Shown here one piece after another: positions 11,601 to 23,183 of a DNA stretch of 64,000 nt (positions are counted from its first letter, which is position 1; each line of letters begins with the position of its first letter). The stretch is from positions 2,871,142 to 2,935,141 of the forward strand of contig OZ024785.1 of the NCBI GenBank assembly GCA_964017065.1. Direction: 5' to 3'. The position numbers were made by a program, and so were the translations under genes. This stretch comes from Haliclona indistincta. Taxonomy: Eukaryota; Porifera; Demospongiae; Haplosclerida; Chalinidae. Under the pieces are notes generated by a model, which was not told where the DNA came from, did no database searches, and saw only the letters and a list, made by a program, of their open reading frames with translations.

Positions 11601-12056
11601 GCGTGTGATATTGACATCAACAAGATTCTACTAGGCGTGCTCCTACTATTTAGGCTCGCAGCATCATGAATTGTCAGTACTAGTGCTAGTCTCTTCTTCA
11701 TCCATTACAATACTAACGAGCATCATGCATGTTGTCATGCATCATGCATGTTGTCATCATGCATGTTGTCAAATCATACCTGGACTTGACATTATGCTGT
11801 CTGCGTCCTCAACCTCTTTAACTATTTTAAACCTTTCATTGAATGATTATTCTTGTGATTGGTAATATTAAACATTTAAACCACACTCCTTACTCTCAAA
11901 AGGCTGTGCACGTTCACATCTCTGCTAGACTAGTATCTATATACTGCTCACAGAGTTGTAAAAACGAAATAACATCTAACATAGAATACAACTAATAAGT
12001 TCAAACTGATAGTGATCAAAAAAGTAACAGGAACAAGTAAAGTAAAAACTCTTTAT
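11600..12056. other. Unassigned sequence with ATGCATG repeats
   Basis: Near 11727-11770 the unit CATGCATGTTGTCAT is repeated three times. Otherwise AT-rich sequence without recognisable coding content. Confidence 0.5.
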
Positions 12057-12605
12057 TAAAAAAACTGAAAAGTGTAGGGATGACTCTTAAAAAAGGAAAT
12101 GAACAAGATGGGATGATGCTTGCAAAAGTAAAGGAATAAGATGGAATAATGCTTGCAAATGTAAAAGTCCCAAGTATCCCTACATCATGCAGTGGCTTGA
12201 AGGAGGACGCAGTCCGATGGAGTAATTGACGATTGTAAATAACTAGAGGTATCTGTGTTTGGAAGACGCAGTCCGATCAAGTAATTGACAGTTGTGAATA
12301 AGCTGCAGGTAGCGGTGTTTGGAGGACGCAGTCCGATGAAGTAATTGACAGTTGTGAATAAGCTGCAGGTAGCTGTGTTTGGAGGACGCAGTCCGATGAA
12401 GTAATTGGCGGTTGTAAAGGTATAGGAAGAGGATTCTGCATTTGTCAGTAGCACGTCGTCGCAGCAAGCCGCTGATGTAGGGATACTTGGGACTTTTACA
12501 TTTGCAAGCATTATTCCATCTTGTTCCTTTACTTCTGCAAGCATCATCCCATCTTGTTCCTTTCCTTTTTTAAGAGTCATCCCTACACTTTTCAGTTTTT
12601 TTATT
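12057..12605. repeat. Foldback (palindromic) element with 60-bp inner tandem repeat
   Basis: The arms begin ACTGAAAAGTGTAGGGATGA at the left and end with its complement at the right; complementarity runs about 130 bp inward. The centre holds four imperfect 60-bp units starting GAGGACGCAGTCCGATG (about 12205-12420). It resembles in layout the palindromic tails of R1 copies elsewhere, including GTAGGGAT at both edges of the arms. Confidence 0.75.
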
Positions 12606-12691
12606 AAAGATTTTTCACTTTACTTGTAATAATGTTTCACTGCTAAGTGTTCCATTACACTCTCATACTTAATTCCACTCTCTCACTCTAG

Positions 12692-12822
12692 CTCCCACTG
12701 CCTCATCTGCAGCTATGTCAAAGGAGGACAACATGACTACACCCACAGTGACTAGAGACACCCAGATACCCACAGTGACTAGAGACACCCAGATACCCAC
12801 AGTGACTAGAGACACCCACTAA
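12692..12822 (+). CDS. Exon-like segment with TPTVTRDTQI repeats (possible 3' exon of gene B)
   Basis: After a pyrimidine-rich CTCACTCTAG acceptor the frame reads APTASSAAMSKEDNM, then three copies of a nine-residue unit (27 bp, CCCACAGTGACTAGAGACAC) and stops at TAA 12820-12822. It accepts the phase-1 end of gene B exon 7 without a frameshift. There is no hydrophobic segment. This could be the true B terminus, an exon of another gene, or chance; I could not confirm splicing. Confidence 0.35.
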
Positions 12823-13009
12823 TACACAGCACTAATACAGCAAGAGACAATGAATCTATGTATCTATGAGCAGACTCAAGAGACAGAGCAAGTTGCTCTG
12901 TGTCTATAGAGTCTTGCTACAATACACAAAGACCTCCTATTCATACATGACCACACCACAGCTATTCATGTAGTGTACACAGCACAAGACATGGACAATG
13001 TAACATCAA

Positions 13010-13306
13010 CAAACTAACAGCAAGCTAGCATCAGGAGTATGGACAGTCTAACACACACTAACAGCAAGCTAGCATCAGGAGTATGGACAGTCTAACACAC
13101 ACTAACAGCAAGCTAGCATCAGGAGTATGGACAGTCTAACACACACTAACAGCAAGCTAGCATCAGGAGTATGGACAGTCTAACACACACTAACAGCAAG
13201 CTAGCATCAGGAGTATGGACAGTCTAACACACACTAACAGCAAGCTAGCATCAGGAGTATGGACAGTCTAACACACACTAACAGCAAGCTAGCATCAGGA
13301 GTATGT
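13010..13306. repeat. Minisatellite, 44-bp unit, about seven copies
   Basis: The unit CAAGCTAGCATCAGGAGTAT followed by GGACAGTCTAACACACACTAACAG repeats every 44 bp with almost no divergence between copies, suggesting recent expansion. Confidence 0.95.
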
Positions 13307-13660
13307 GAGTATAGTTCCCAATACATGTAAATGGCTAAAATGGCGATGCTTCTATTCTTTCCAATATAGATCTCACCCTAGATAGAGTTTATCCTTAAGA
13401 AGCGTTTGGTGAGTACTTCACTTCTTGCCTTAGCACGCTCGTCAAGAAATTTGGCGCAGACAAACCGAGTTTTATAGCGATCGGCTTTGGCGCAATTCCG
13501 GCTTATTCTACCGTAGCAGTTGTTAGCCTGGACTATTTTATACACAGATTAGTCGATGGTGTATTCAATACAACTTATCTTAGCTTTATAGCGCTTTTTG
13601 TCTCCACACTGATTTAATATTATTTTATAAATAAATTATTTAATTAGGCAAACTGGTTAT
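13306..13660. other. Unassigned sequence
   Basis: No coding exon, RNA gene or repeat that I recognise. The phrase ATGGCTAAAATGGCG near 13332 also occurs near 1733, which hints at a shared repeat. Confidence 0.4.
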
Positions 13661-14260
13661 CGTCCCCTTAAAAGCACTACTCTTAAAGACAAACTACACT
13701 TGATCAGCACTTTGCTACCAGATTGCAAGGTCATTGGAAGAATTTTGCAACCGTTTATTCAGGACCATTTCAGTGGATAGTACGATTCATCGTAACAAAC
13801 CATTGTTTTTACAATTAGAACATGTGTGTTTCGCACTCCTAACATGTTCCTTGTTACAATGAAAATAATTATGGTGATACGTACGAAAATATGCAAAAAT
13901 ACTAGTCTTGTTGTCTGGGACTAGTAACTACTTAGCTATAATTATCTTCTTATTACGACTTGCCAGACCATCACTTTTTCAGTTGCACCTGCGGACATAA
14001 CACCATCAAACCAAGCAGCACATTGTCACTCATTATGACAAACCTGATTTTCATTCTCCTACAACAAAATAGGTGTTTTAGTAATAACACATGTCTCCTT
14101 TCTGATTTCACAAAATTAATGGCCTGAGAGAGAAAGGAGAGATGTGATAAATTTCGACAACGCTTAAATCTAGGTCTACATGTGCACACAAAAACAGTCA
14201 ATAATATGAACCAGAGAGCCTATTGTGCCCATCATTATCATTTGCAGATTATACAAAACC
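13660..14260 (-). repeat. Second copy of the dispersed element at 2860-3990
   Basis: About 13665-13805 repeats the foldback-arm sequence of 3540-3690 and 4300-4435 (CACTTGATCAGCACTTTGCT), and 13900-14260 repeats 3040-3450 in reverse complement. The order of the two blocks suggests one degenerate element in the opposite orientation. Confidence 0.6.
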
Positions 14261-14496
14261 ATCAATAATTATAGCAAGGTCGTAGCCAGGAATTTACGGA
14301 GAGGGTTCTTTTTTGTGGTGCAGAGTGCCGCTAAAAATTTGGTCTTATTAAAATCATGATGGCAATGTGTTCTTAGTTATAGTTTTGTTAGAGTAATAAT
14401 GGTGAATTTGGTTTAAGTTATTGTCATAATTAGTTAACAAAAAATCTGTAATTTTAGTTGTAGTTATTGTTTTAGTTATTGTTATTAGCGTGCTAT

Positions 14497-14712
14497 CTAT
14501 AAGTATTCCTTGTTACTCCTAATCAACACTTCACGTTCCATATTTTTGTCTGTTAAGCGATTTCTTTTGCCAATACAAGCATTTCCTGCAATAGAGACAG
14601 TTCGCTCAGTTGGTGCATGTCGATGAAGCAGGTATGACAAGTACATCACAAGCTACTTTTGACCAAGTGGCATACTGTGCCTCTGACTTTATCCAGAAAT
14701 CCCGAACGGATC
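14497..14712 (-). pseudogene. hAT transposase, C-terminal dimerisation-region remnant
   Basis: Read on the minus strand, 14712 to about 14620 encodes VRDFWIKSEAQYATW and then DVLVIPASST. After a frame change the sequence continues TERTVSIAGNACIGKRNRL and ends NMEREVL...KEYL at a stop (14499-14497). The pattern IPASS, ER-(T/V)-S-AG, KRNRL is the hallmark of the hAT-family C-terminal region. Only the end of the protein is recognisable and it carries at least one frameshift, so it is a relic. Surrounding TTTTAGTTATTGTTA repeats (14330-14480 and 14870-15320) may be its non-coding flanks. Confidence 0.75.
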
Positions 14713-14917
14713 CAAGATTTCTCCTTCTTGATAGTAGCTTTTTCGTTGCACAATGAAGTTTAAAAGTACAACTCTGGTACAACTGACAGAGGTTACAAAG
14801 AGATTAGCACATGTGCTTTGGTACCTTGTTGATTAATTGTATATACAATAACTAGTACGAAAAGTGTCTAATTATAGTTTTAGTTATTAATAGTAAAGTT
14901 CAGCCTGGTAAGTATTA

Positions 14918-15094
14918 TATATAGACCCGCCTACCGTGCTCTATCGTAGATAGCGACCCGCGGCCGAGGTTGAGGGTGTTACTGGTCGGATATCAGCCCG
15001 AGGCGAAGCCGAGGGCTGATATCCTACCAGTAACACCCGAAACCGAGGCCAAGGGTCGCTATCTACGATAGAGCACGGTAGGCGGGTCTATATA
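14918..15094. repeat. Perfect-ended hairpin element, 177 bp
   Basis: TATATAGACCCGCCTACCGT starts the left arm and its complement ends the right arm. Complementarity runs almost to the centre (GCCCGAGGCGAAGCCGAGGG) with a few mismatches. No coding content. It lies between TTTTAGTTATTG repeats and may be a small insertion. Confidence 0.8.
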
Positions 15095-15351
15095 CGATTT
15101 ATCGTATGCTTGCTGTACATTAGCGGCCATTGGAAAGGTCTGATAACCTGTTATCAGACATGTGGTTTGACCACAGGTCAGGCTATCATACTTATAGACC
15201 TGGCGGCGCCTTTGAATGACGTCATAAGTATACGATAATATTAGTTTTAGTTTGTTATTGTTAACAACAATGATTTGACCCTTACTAAAAGTGGTTTTAG
15301 TTTTAGTTATTGTTAACATTTACAACACTAGTCACTGTGTTCGTTGGTACT

Positions 15352-16662
15352 ATTAGGGAGGCACGGTAGTGACTCCCTATGTAGGGATGAACGAGAAAAC
15401 AAGATGGCGGCTACATACAATGTATTAGCGTTCAAACGCTGATATTTCGCCTGGTGATGAATTTTATACGTCCATAGACACTTAGATCTGCTATCTGGCG
15501 TTGCCCCATCTTACAGTAGCAAGGAGATGGCTCGAAATTGTTACTAAAGTGACGAACCTGGAAACGGTGAAAATCGAGTTTCGTCATCTTCGTTTTCTTC
15601 TTATTCTTCTTCTTCTTCTCTCTTCAACTCGCCTAGCGCCTTTACGCGAGCAGTGCCGAGACCAAAACACCCACGAACAGTCGTGAAATTCTCCTGGCAT
15701 GTGCCTTTTCAACTTGTTTTTAGCGTAACAGCGATATAAATTCAGCGATTTCTCGATCGTGATCCATTGTCAGCTTAGTGTTAGACGCCATTATTGTGAT
15801 TGCGCAATACGCACGTGACCAAGCAGTTGCGTATTGCGCAATCACAATAATGCGCTAGCAGTGCGCTAGCACGTGCGCTAGCAGTGGCTAGCGCACGTGA
15901 CCAAGCAGCTAGAGTATCGCCGCGCCGTATGGATCAATATCACGGAGAACACATACCCGGCATTTGTCTGGAGTCTTCGAAGAACGGTAAGCTCGTGTAG
16001 GATCGCCATTCTGCGCTTGCCAGATAATTATAACCGCCATAATATAGTTCTACAAACAAGGGTGGGCGGGGCTCGTATGCAATGCATGCATGCGTAGGCG
16101 ACTAGGCAGTCAATTTTAGCTACAAGTTTAAGAAAAGCCATCAACAACAGCAATACTAAACTAATGGTGGAAACAAAGCGGACTTCTCAGTACATGCATG
16201 ATGTTGAACTGCACTTCACTGAAAAAGAAAAAAAGGACACAAACAAGTAAATTAAAAAGATTTCTATCGAAATCAAAAGGATGTAGTGATAAAGAAATCT
16301 ACCACTGGTTCACAATGTAAACCAACAAGGAACAAGCATGGATTGGTAACACGATTGACTTGCTAACAGACCATAGATCCCTACATCAGTGGCTGTACAT
16401 AAGACTATGATCAATATTTTGTCACAAACAGCTGAATTCAATTCAATGCATGTCAGGTGTCAGTCAACAGTAACTAGCTGAACTAGCTATAGTCAGGCCA
16501 CAGCAGCCACTGATGTAGGGATCTATGGCCGGTCTGTTAGCAAGTCAATCGTGTTACCAATCCATGCTTGTTCCTTGTTGGTTTACATTGTGAACCAGTG
16601 GTAGATTTCTTCATCACTACATCCTTTTGATTTCGATAGAAATCTTTTTAATTTACTTTAGT
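15352..16662 (+). repeat. Interspersed repeat family R1, full copy
   Basis: The head begins ATTAGGGAGGCACGGTAGTG with a GGGAG/CTCCC hairpin, then TATGTAGGGATGAACGAG and AAGATGGCGGCTAC. A CTT-rich tract follows at about 15597-15620, then a shared middle section (ACACCCACGAACAGTCGTGA). The tail, about 16235-16660, is a palindrome whose arms contain AAAAGATTTCTATCGAAATC and CCACTGATGTAGGGATCTAT. The same order occurs at 25446-26724 and, inverted, at 48966-50195. No transposase frame is visible; class uncertain. Confidence 0.75.
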
Positions 16663-16674
16663 ATGTAGGTAAAG

Positions 16675-17060
16675 TGCTTGGTAATTTTTTTTGTACAAGA
16701 CAACCTTCTTTTCAGTTTGTGATTACAAATGTGCAGGTCATGCAAGTAGCCTTGGATGGGTTAACAAGACAAGCATGAACAAATTCTCTGTCAATTAAAG
16801 CAGCTGAATGCTATAGAGAGCTATAGCTAGCAGGGGATCGAGGTCTAGATCTCATTTACAGGAACAGTGCTACTCTTAATGCTCCTAATACAACCTGACC
16901 ATCTCTACCTATTGATAGACTCACCAGTTCTACTCAGAGATGTGCAGGAGCTCATCGGACTTCTAATTCATAAACAAGCTATCACATTCAGCCGATTCTA
17001 GCTGAGATTCCTCCTCGTTACAACGCTTTTCATTGTCACACAGAAGTTTAAAAGGCTGGT
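16675..17060 (-). repeat. Dispersed repeat, inverted copy of 2350-2770
   Basis: Reverse-complement match to the repeat near the left end of the window, including ACTCACCAGTTCTACTCAGA and CATTGTCACACAGAAGTTTA. Immediately right (17075-17260) is another fragment of the R1 palindromic tail with CCATAGATCCCTACATCAGT. Confidence 0.65.
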
Positions 17061-17264
17061 CCACTTGGCGGAACTAGCATGGAATGGTAACACGATTGAC
17101 TTGCTAACAGACCATAGATCCCTACATCAGTGGCTACTGTGGCAGACTATAGCTAGTTCAGCTAGTTGCCGTTGACTGACACCAATATGCATTGAATTGA
17201 ATTTAACTCGACTGTGACAAAATTGATCTTAATTATATACAGCCACTGATGTAGGGATATGCAT

Positions 17265-17880
17265 GATGTTCGTATTATAATGATGATTTTTGTACGGTCA
17301 AGACCTGGTCATACGCAATGATTTTAACCAGTCATTTCCCGAGTGATTTTAGGTGAAGCGGGTGTAACAACAGACCTAAGAGAAAATTTGTAAGTTTAAA
17401 GGATAACGGAAAAATTAATGATTGACACACATGCATGTACAGCACATAACAATTATTTTTAGCAACAAGTTTAAAATTGTTAATAATTAAGAAAAGCCAT
17501 TGACCCTTTAATCCCTATTGTCGCCATTTGGCGACATACATACATCAGACACCATAACTTCATCAAAAAGTGTTAAAATATTCCAAAATTAAGCTAAATT
17601 GAAGAATACAAATAACCGTAAAAAATCCAGTGGTTTTCGGCACGCACCCTCCGCTAAACGTTATGACGCCAGCAATTTCACATTTTAGGAAAAACAAAAT
17701 GGCTGCCAAGAAAATTTGGACATTTTATGAATATTTTGAAAGACACGGTCTTTAAAATTGGTTAATGACATGCAAGGGGCGGGGACAGCTTGCGCGCGCA
17801 TGCCACGTGGTGAGACATGCGCGCGCAAGCTGTGTCAGCAACATCAGTGTTTATTTTGTGCATGCATGGTTATACCCTCT
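17265..17880. other. Non-coding sequence with a GC-rich palindrome
   Basis: A possible relic of the CCCTTTA element family starts near 17509 (CCCTTTAATCCCTATTGTCG), comparable to the start of the element at 50452. At 17787-17831 the arms AGCTTGCGCGCGCATG and CATGCGCGCGCAAGCT form a perfect 16-bp stem with a 13-base loop. No gene recognised. Confidence 0.5.
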
Positions 17881-20199
17881 GGGTCTCTGCCTAATATGAA
17901 CCTTTGAACCTTTGACATGCTGCCCAGTTTCCACACCATTCTAAGCTGTCCAGTCGCTCGCCCAGCAAGAAACCGAAGAGTAACTTATCACTGTTTCTTA
18001 CACGTCCTGCATGGTGGTCCGTGTCTACTGGCGAGTTCACCGACGGTTTCCTGTTCTCTTTTCTCTGCTGCCCGCGCCTCCTGAGTCCTCTGTCTATAGT
18101 CCACTGTCCGTGGGCACGTGACGCGTCAGAGTTCTGTGCTCTACTGCTGTTCAGCACGGTTTCGTTCCAAGTTCTCCTGGGAACCTCGTGTATTTGCCAT
18201 CAACGTCGTTGCATGTGCTGCGTGGTTTCCGATTCTGAGTGAGCGGGGAGACTTGCTGAGCTGGTATGCGCATGTCCGTAGTTTTCTAGGCTGAGTTGTT
18301 CAGGGGTGTCTGCTTCGCTGGATTTAAAGTGCATGGATTATTGTTGCATGTGGAGTGACAGTGTTCTGAGCATGGTTGTGTTTTGAGCCATCAGTATATG
18401 TAGTGATACACTGGTTGGTGTGTCTTCTGTTGGTTTGGTTGTGGACTGTTGGTCCATCCTGTTGTGTCCGGACATGTGTTGCTGCTTGTTTGCTGTCCAG
18501 TGCATAGTATACACTCAGTTTGCTGTATTGTACCGAGTTCGTTTGTAACTTTAATTTTACCTAGTGATAGGACTTGTACGTATTATGGGTTATTGTGAAT
18601 ATGATCACATTATTGCAGTGCGGTTGTTGTGTCACTTGTGTGGATTGTTCCAATCCGTATGTGCATCATGCTGTTGTGTATTGGTACGGTGCTGTATGGT
18701 GATGCTCCATATTTTATGTGGTTGTGCAGACGTTTCATTACTTGGAAGATTTGAGTGTTTAGCGTTACCTTGCAGTCTCTAATGTGTCAATTCACTGGTA
18801 TTTGTTCACACAATGGAGCATGATCAAAGACTTAATGGAATTTTAATGCATTATAGTGCTCCACGCTTTACTGTCTACGCTCTACGGTTTATGCTTTACC
18901 CTTGCAAGAGGTAATAGAACTACTGCAGCCTGTATTTAGGGCAGTTAACAGACTGTCTTTATGTGCATTGTTGTTAGCTGCACCTCGTCTGGCGTTTCTG
19001 GCAGGAAGATGCATACCTACTGGGCTCTGTTGTTTGATGCTTGTAGTTTGGGCTTTGCCTGTGTGGCATTGTCATGTCATCTTAGGTTTAGTTTTCTTAT
19101 CTATGGCTTTCTTACAGGGATTTGCTGTGCCTCGTTTATTGATGCTGTTGGTGTGCTTGGTTTCAGCATGTGTTGATTACATATAACTTTGAGTATGGTT
19201 TGCCTAGATAATGTTGCGTAATGTTGCTTCTGTGAGTATGGGATTCGGCCTATGCTGTTACCAACCTGCCTGTAGTGTGGCATGACATCTTCTGTCTTCA
19301 TATGAATCTATTTCCCGTTTTATGTATGGTTGTTAGTTTCTATGGTTGGTTTTGATGGGTGACCCACCCTTCGACATCCTGTGGCATCTGTTGCTGATCT
19401 CATCACTTGTTTCTGTTCTTGAGTGGTGCTCTAGTTATTGTAAATTAATTTTTCCACTTCATGGCTCCCTGATCACTGGTTTTGATTGCATATAGGTATG
19501 CTTTAGTGGCTTTGTGCTATAGAATAAGTTATTATTTGCATGGTTGTATGACTGTGTGGACATTAGTGACTTTGTACCTTGTTTGCTTAATGCATGGCTG
19601 TGCAGTTGTTGGGTTGCTTATACAGCATGTGTTGTACTAGTGTTAATGGTAAGCATTGTCTGGTAATGTTGTTGCAGTATGCATTCTTTGCTGGCTGCTT
19701 GTTGGTGTAGTCTCCAGTGAGGTTTATGATACATTTTACACATCTCCCATATGCAGTAGGTTGTTTCCTTCTCTATGCTTGTCTGTGCTGTATGCAGTAT
19801 TTGGACAGTGCAGTATGTTTTTTGCTTACCTTATGTGTATTTGCTGATTTCTCGTCTGTATAATGTGCTTTGCTTGGCTGCTTCTTGTTCGCATTGCTTA
19901 AGTATGCAGTGTGTCAGGGGTATCTGTTCCTTGCTTCCTTAGCGGTGTGGTATTTGATTGCTGTTTTTTATTATTATTCTCTGCATTTTGCTTATAATTA
20001 TCATACCCGGTAGACATAGTTTACTTCACCTTCATTGTTTCTCAGTGTGTCATTGTGTGCATGTTGCATTTTGTTGTTTGCTCACTAATACTCTCTGTCT
20101 GTTTGCTGTATTATGCTGTTTCATGTTGGTACTGTAAATATCATTACACTCCCCAGTACGTGTGCCTTGCCTGCTGAGAAATATATGTTTCCTCTCACC

Positions 20200-20545
20200 T
20201 TTCCTAGCACAATGCTGTACGCTTTGCTTGCTAGTCTATGTTGTTCCCTCTCTTCATCGCTAGCACAATGCTATATAGGCTGCCTGCAGAGGTATGTCGT
20301 TTCCTCTCTACGTTGCTAACTCAATGCTGTATGGGTTACCTGCTGGACTATGTTGTTTCCTGTCTATATGGCTAGCTCAATATTGTATGCATGGGTTACT
20401 CGCTGGACCTTGTTGTTCCCTCTCTACATTGCTTGCACAATGTTGCACTGGTTACCTGCTGGACTATGTTGTTTCCCCTCTACGTTGCTTGCACAATGTT
20501 GCACGGGTTACCTGCTGGACTATCTTGTTTCCCCTCTATATTGTT
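20200..20545. repeat. Degenerate tandem repeat, about 67-bp unit
   Basis: Units of the form GTTACCTGCTGGACTATGTT, then GTTTCC, then CTAC, then TTGC and CACAATGTTGCA recur about five times with divergence. They lie inside the decayed retroelement and account for the repetitive open frames there. Confidence 0.65.
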
Positions 20546-21479
20546 AAAACTATGCAATATGCGCTGGTTTATAATTATGCTTTAGTGTGCTGTAGTTGTT
20601 GCTATTTATTGTCCATGCGTCATTTGCTTACGCTGTGCCGTACATATATTGCGCTCTGATTTGCTCTATTATTGTTTTCTGTCTATCCATTGAACATTGC
20701 TTGTGCTGGGCAGTATGTGTTGCACTGTACTTGTTTCGTGCCTATACGCTAATCATTCCTTTCTCTGTGCGATATATGTTGTACTATATGGTTTCTTGTC
20801 TACATATTATGCCTTGCTTGTGCTTTGCAGTATGTTTTGCACTGTACTTCATTCTTGTTAAGCATTGCTTGCACAGTGCAGAATGTGTTGTACTAGGTGG
20901 TTTCCTGTTTTGTTGCTCTACACGAGTATTGTTTCGTGTCAACTCATGCGCTGATTGCGCTCGCTGTGCTGTGTGCTGCACTATTATGTGTCTGATGTTA
21001 TGTGCTGCGCAGTATGTTTTGTGCTACATGTTGATTGTAGCTTGCACTGTATGGTATCTTGCACTATGGTATGGTTTGTCTGTTTTACTTGTGCTGAATT
21101 GTGCTACACGTACATGTGTGTTGTTTCTTGTTTATAGTATTAGTATCCATTGCTTGCATTAGCTGTGCCATGTGTTGTGCTATATTTATGATTCGCCTAT
21201 TCAAGATGCATTGCTTGTGCTATACAGTGTGTGTTGCATACTTGCGGCTTGTTGATTCTTGTCTAAAGTTATACTAGCATTTTTTTTAATGCCATATTTG
21301 TGCTGTACAGTAGGTGGTGGTTACGATAATGCATTGTTTCGGCAATTTGGATGCATACTTTGTTGCTTGCTGCAGCCTGTCTGATGTGCAAAATTTTGGC
21401 TTGTTTTGTAGCCTTAGTGTTCTTGTGTTACCTTGCGATTTGAGTGATTTTCTTGATGGCGTTTATTCCTTGCTTTGTT

Positions 21480-21910
21480 TTCACTGAGGCGTCTAGTGTT
21501 TATGGTTGTGGTGGTTACTTGGTCCTGTTGGTTTAGCTTTCAATGACCTTCATCATGGGTTCATTCTACTATTTCTGTTTCAGGGATATGTGCTGGCTGG
21601 GTTTGCATGTTCATTCCGATAACTCAGCCGTGGTGTCCATGCTTTCTAGGTGGTCAGCAAGACCTGTTTGTGTATTGTGCTGTCTTTACGTTCATTTGTC
21701 CCTTATAACTATCGGTTGCTCTTCTCTGCTAAGCATAATTAACTTCCGGTGTATCCAACGTAGTGCCAAGGCTTTGGCTCGCAGTAAGGTTAACTTGTTT
21801 CCATCTCTCACTTTGCATATTCCTTGGCCCCTATTGGATCCCTTTGTCAATCGGCTGCTTCATTGGGTTGACCGATTGGATCATGGTGGGCATGGGTACC
21901 TTGAGTGATC
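21480..21910 (+). pseudogene. DIRS-type RNase H relic
   Basis: The frame from 21480 reads FTEASSVYGCGGYL, resembling the RNase H opening FTDAS..GYGGYLG, then stops at TAG. In another frame 21590-21830 gives LGLHVHSDNSAVVSMLSRWS, holding the Asp-Asn of the second catalytic motif, and later SAKALARSKVNLF, comparable to the ADALSR segment that closes this domain in DIRS and Ngaro elements. Two frames and internal stops mark it as inactive. Confidence 0.6.
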
Positions 21911-22059
21911 TTTAGGCTGTCTACCTTCACAATCTATGCTTCTGCGGCAAGACATTATGTGGACTTCATAGCAGAGTTGTCTGATTCGTTTTGTTGTTGT
22001 TAGTAATAGTTCTTTCGTGCTTATTTGAATGGTGTTCGTTTATGTTATTTGTTTTATCA

Positions 22060-22510
22060 TGTCTTGCGGGATATTCAGCGCTCCTCGTTTAAAAATTGTT
22101 CGGAATCACCCTCAGCATTTGCCTGTTACACCCAACATGCTTGCTTATTGTGGTCATTATTATCTGTGGTGTCGTCTGTCAATGAGATTGATGCTGTTAT
22201 ATTGTGGGCTGTGTGCTATTTACGTGGAGGTGAATTTACCCGAGATGCATGCTTTAGCCATTGAGATGTGTCTCCATTGGTTCCTCATTGGTCATATCAG
22301 TTTTTATTGCATATACCTAGGAGCGATCAATGTGGTGCTGGTGTTGCTTTCCATTTGGCTAGGTCAATTCAGGATATTTGTCCAGTTGGTGTGCTAGTTG
22401 TCATTGTGGGACCAACAGCGCCTGATACTTTGTTGTTTCTTTTCCGAGATACTACTTCCCAGCATTTACTCTCATGGAGTGTGTTCGCATGGCTAGATTT
22501 AGTATGTGAA
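22060..22510 (+). pseudogene. DIRS-type tyrosine recombinase relic
   Basis: Successive frames contain HLPVTPNML (compare the PITPxML segment of DIRS recombinases), then DAVILWAVCYLRGGEFTRD (compare LW.A..L.F.G.LR.GE.T) and finally IPRSDQCGAGVAFHLARS with ICPVGVL, the segment before the second catalytic block. At least two frame changes separate the pieces, and I did not find the complete Arg-His-Arg-Tyr set. Family assignment rests on these three motifs and on the position after RNase H. Confidence 0.6.
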
Positions 22511-22658
22511 TGCTAGCTATGTCTTATTGGTGGCATAGCGTAAATGAGAGAATATAGATAGTGACAATTTTTTTTGCAGGGGTAAATAAGAGTAATAGAG
22601 GGGACTAGAATTATAATTAATATTGATAATGTAGTTACTTTGTATAGTTTCTAGGATT

Positions 22659-22724
22659 GGGAGTGTATAGTGCTACGCACTATTGGAGGGGCCTACCTAG
22701 CTGGTAGGCCCATACACTCTCCAG
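22659..22724 (+). other. Three-stem structured element at the retroelement 3' region, copy 1
   Basis: An outer stem GAGTGTAT/ATACACTC encloses two hairpins: AGTG-CTACG-CACT and GGGCCTACC-TAGCT-GGTAGGCCC. The second copy at 39269-39332 has the same fold with different paired bases (AGCG/CGCT and AAGTCT/AGACTT). Confidence 0.6.
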
Positions 22725-22847
22725 GTGTGCAACCCGGCGGGTTGCTGGTAGTTCATTCATTCCTGTACGTGGTTACAGATGACAGATGGCCGGGGCCCTC
22801 CCAGGGGGTAGCACTCTGAAGTGTTGTAAGCCTTGTAGTGTTATAAG

Positions 22848-23025
22848 CCTTATAGTAGTGGACACAAGTTGTACACATACGCCATGTGCTGGCATGCAGG
22901 TCTATGGTGGGCACCATGCAGGTGTCTGTTAAAATACCTTATAGTAGTGGACACAAGTTGTACACATACGCCATGTGCTGGCAGGCAGGTCTATGGTGGG
23001 CACCATGCAGGTGTCTGTTAAAATA
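22848..23025. repeat. Tandem duplication, 89-bp unit, two copies
   Basis: CCTTATAGTAGTGGACACAA starts at 22848 and again at 22937; the two copies differ by about one base. They sit inside the 3' part of the decayed retroelement. Confidence 0.9.
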
Positions 23026-23183
23026 CCCTCTTAGGTTGGGGGAGGGCCCCTGCCGTCAAAGTAGCATAATGCATTGTTAAGCAAAATCCGGGGGAGTGGC
23101 CCAGGCGGTTCATTTCCAGACCATCCTCCTTCCTCATAGAGGTGTCAGAGGAATATTAACAAAGTATCGCCTTTTGGCATTAA

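Larger units (their letters stand above)
17880..23100 (+). mobile_element. Decayed DIRS-like tyrosine-recombinase retroelement
   Basis: A long T/G-rich stretch with a base composition unlike the receptor genes, containing degenerate RNase H (about 21480-21830) and tyrosine recombinase (about 22080-22500) sequence in the order known for DIRS-type elements. Reverse transcriptase is expected upstream (19-21 kb), but I could not recognise it. The 3' side carries a multi-hairpin sequence (22659-22724) that reappears in the second element at 33176-41382. Many stops and frame changes show it is dead. Outer limits are uncertain. Confidence 0.55.
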
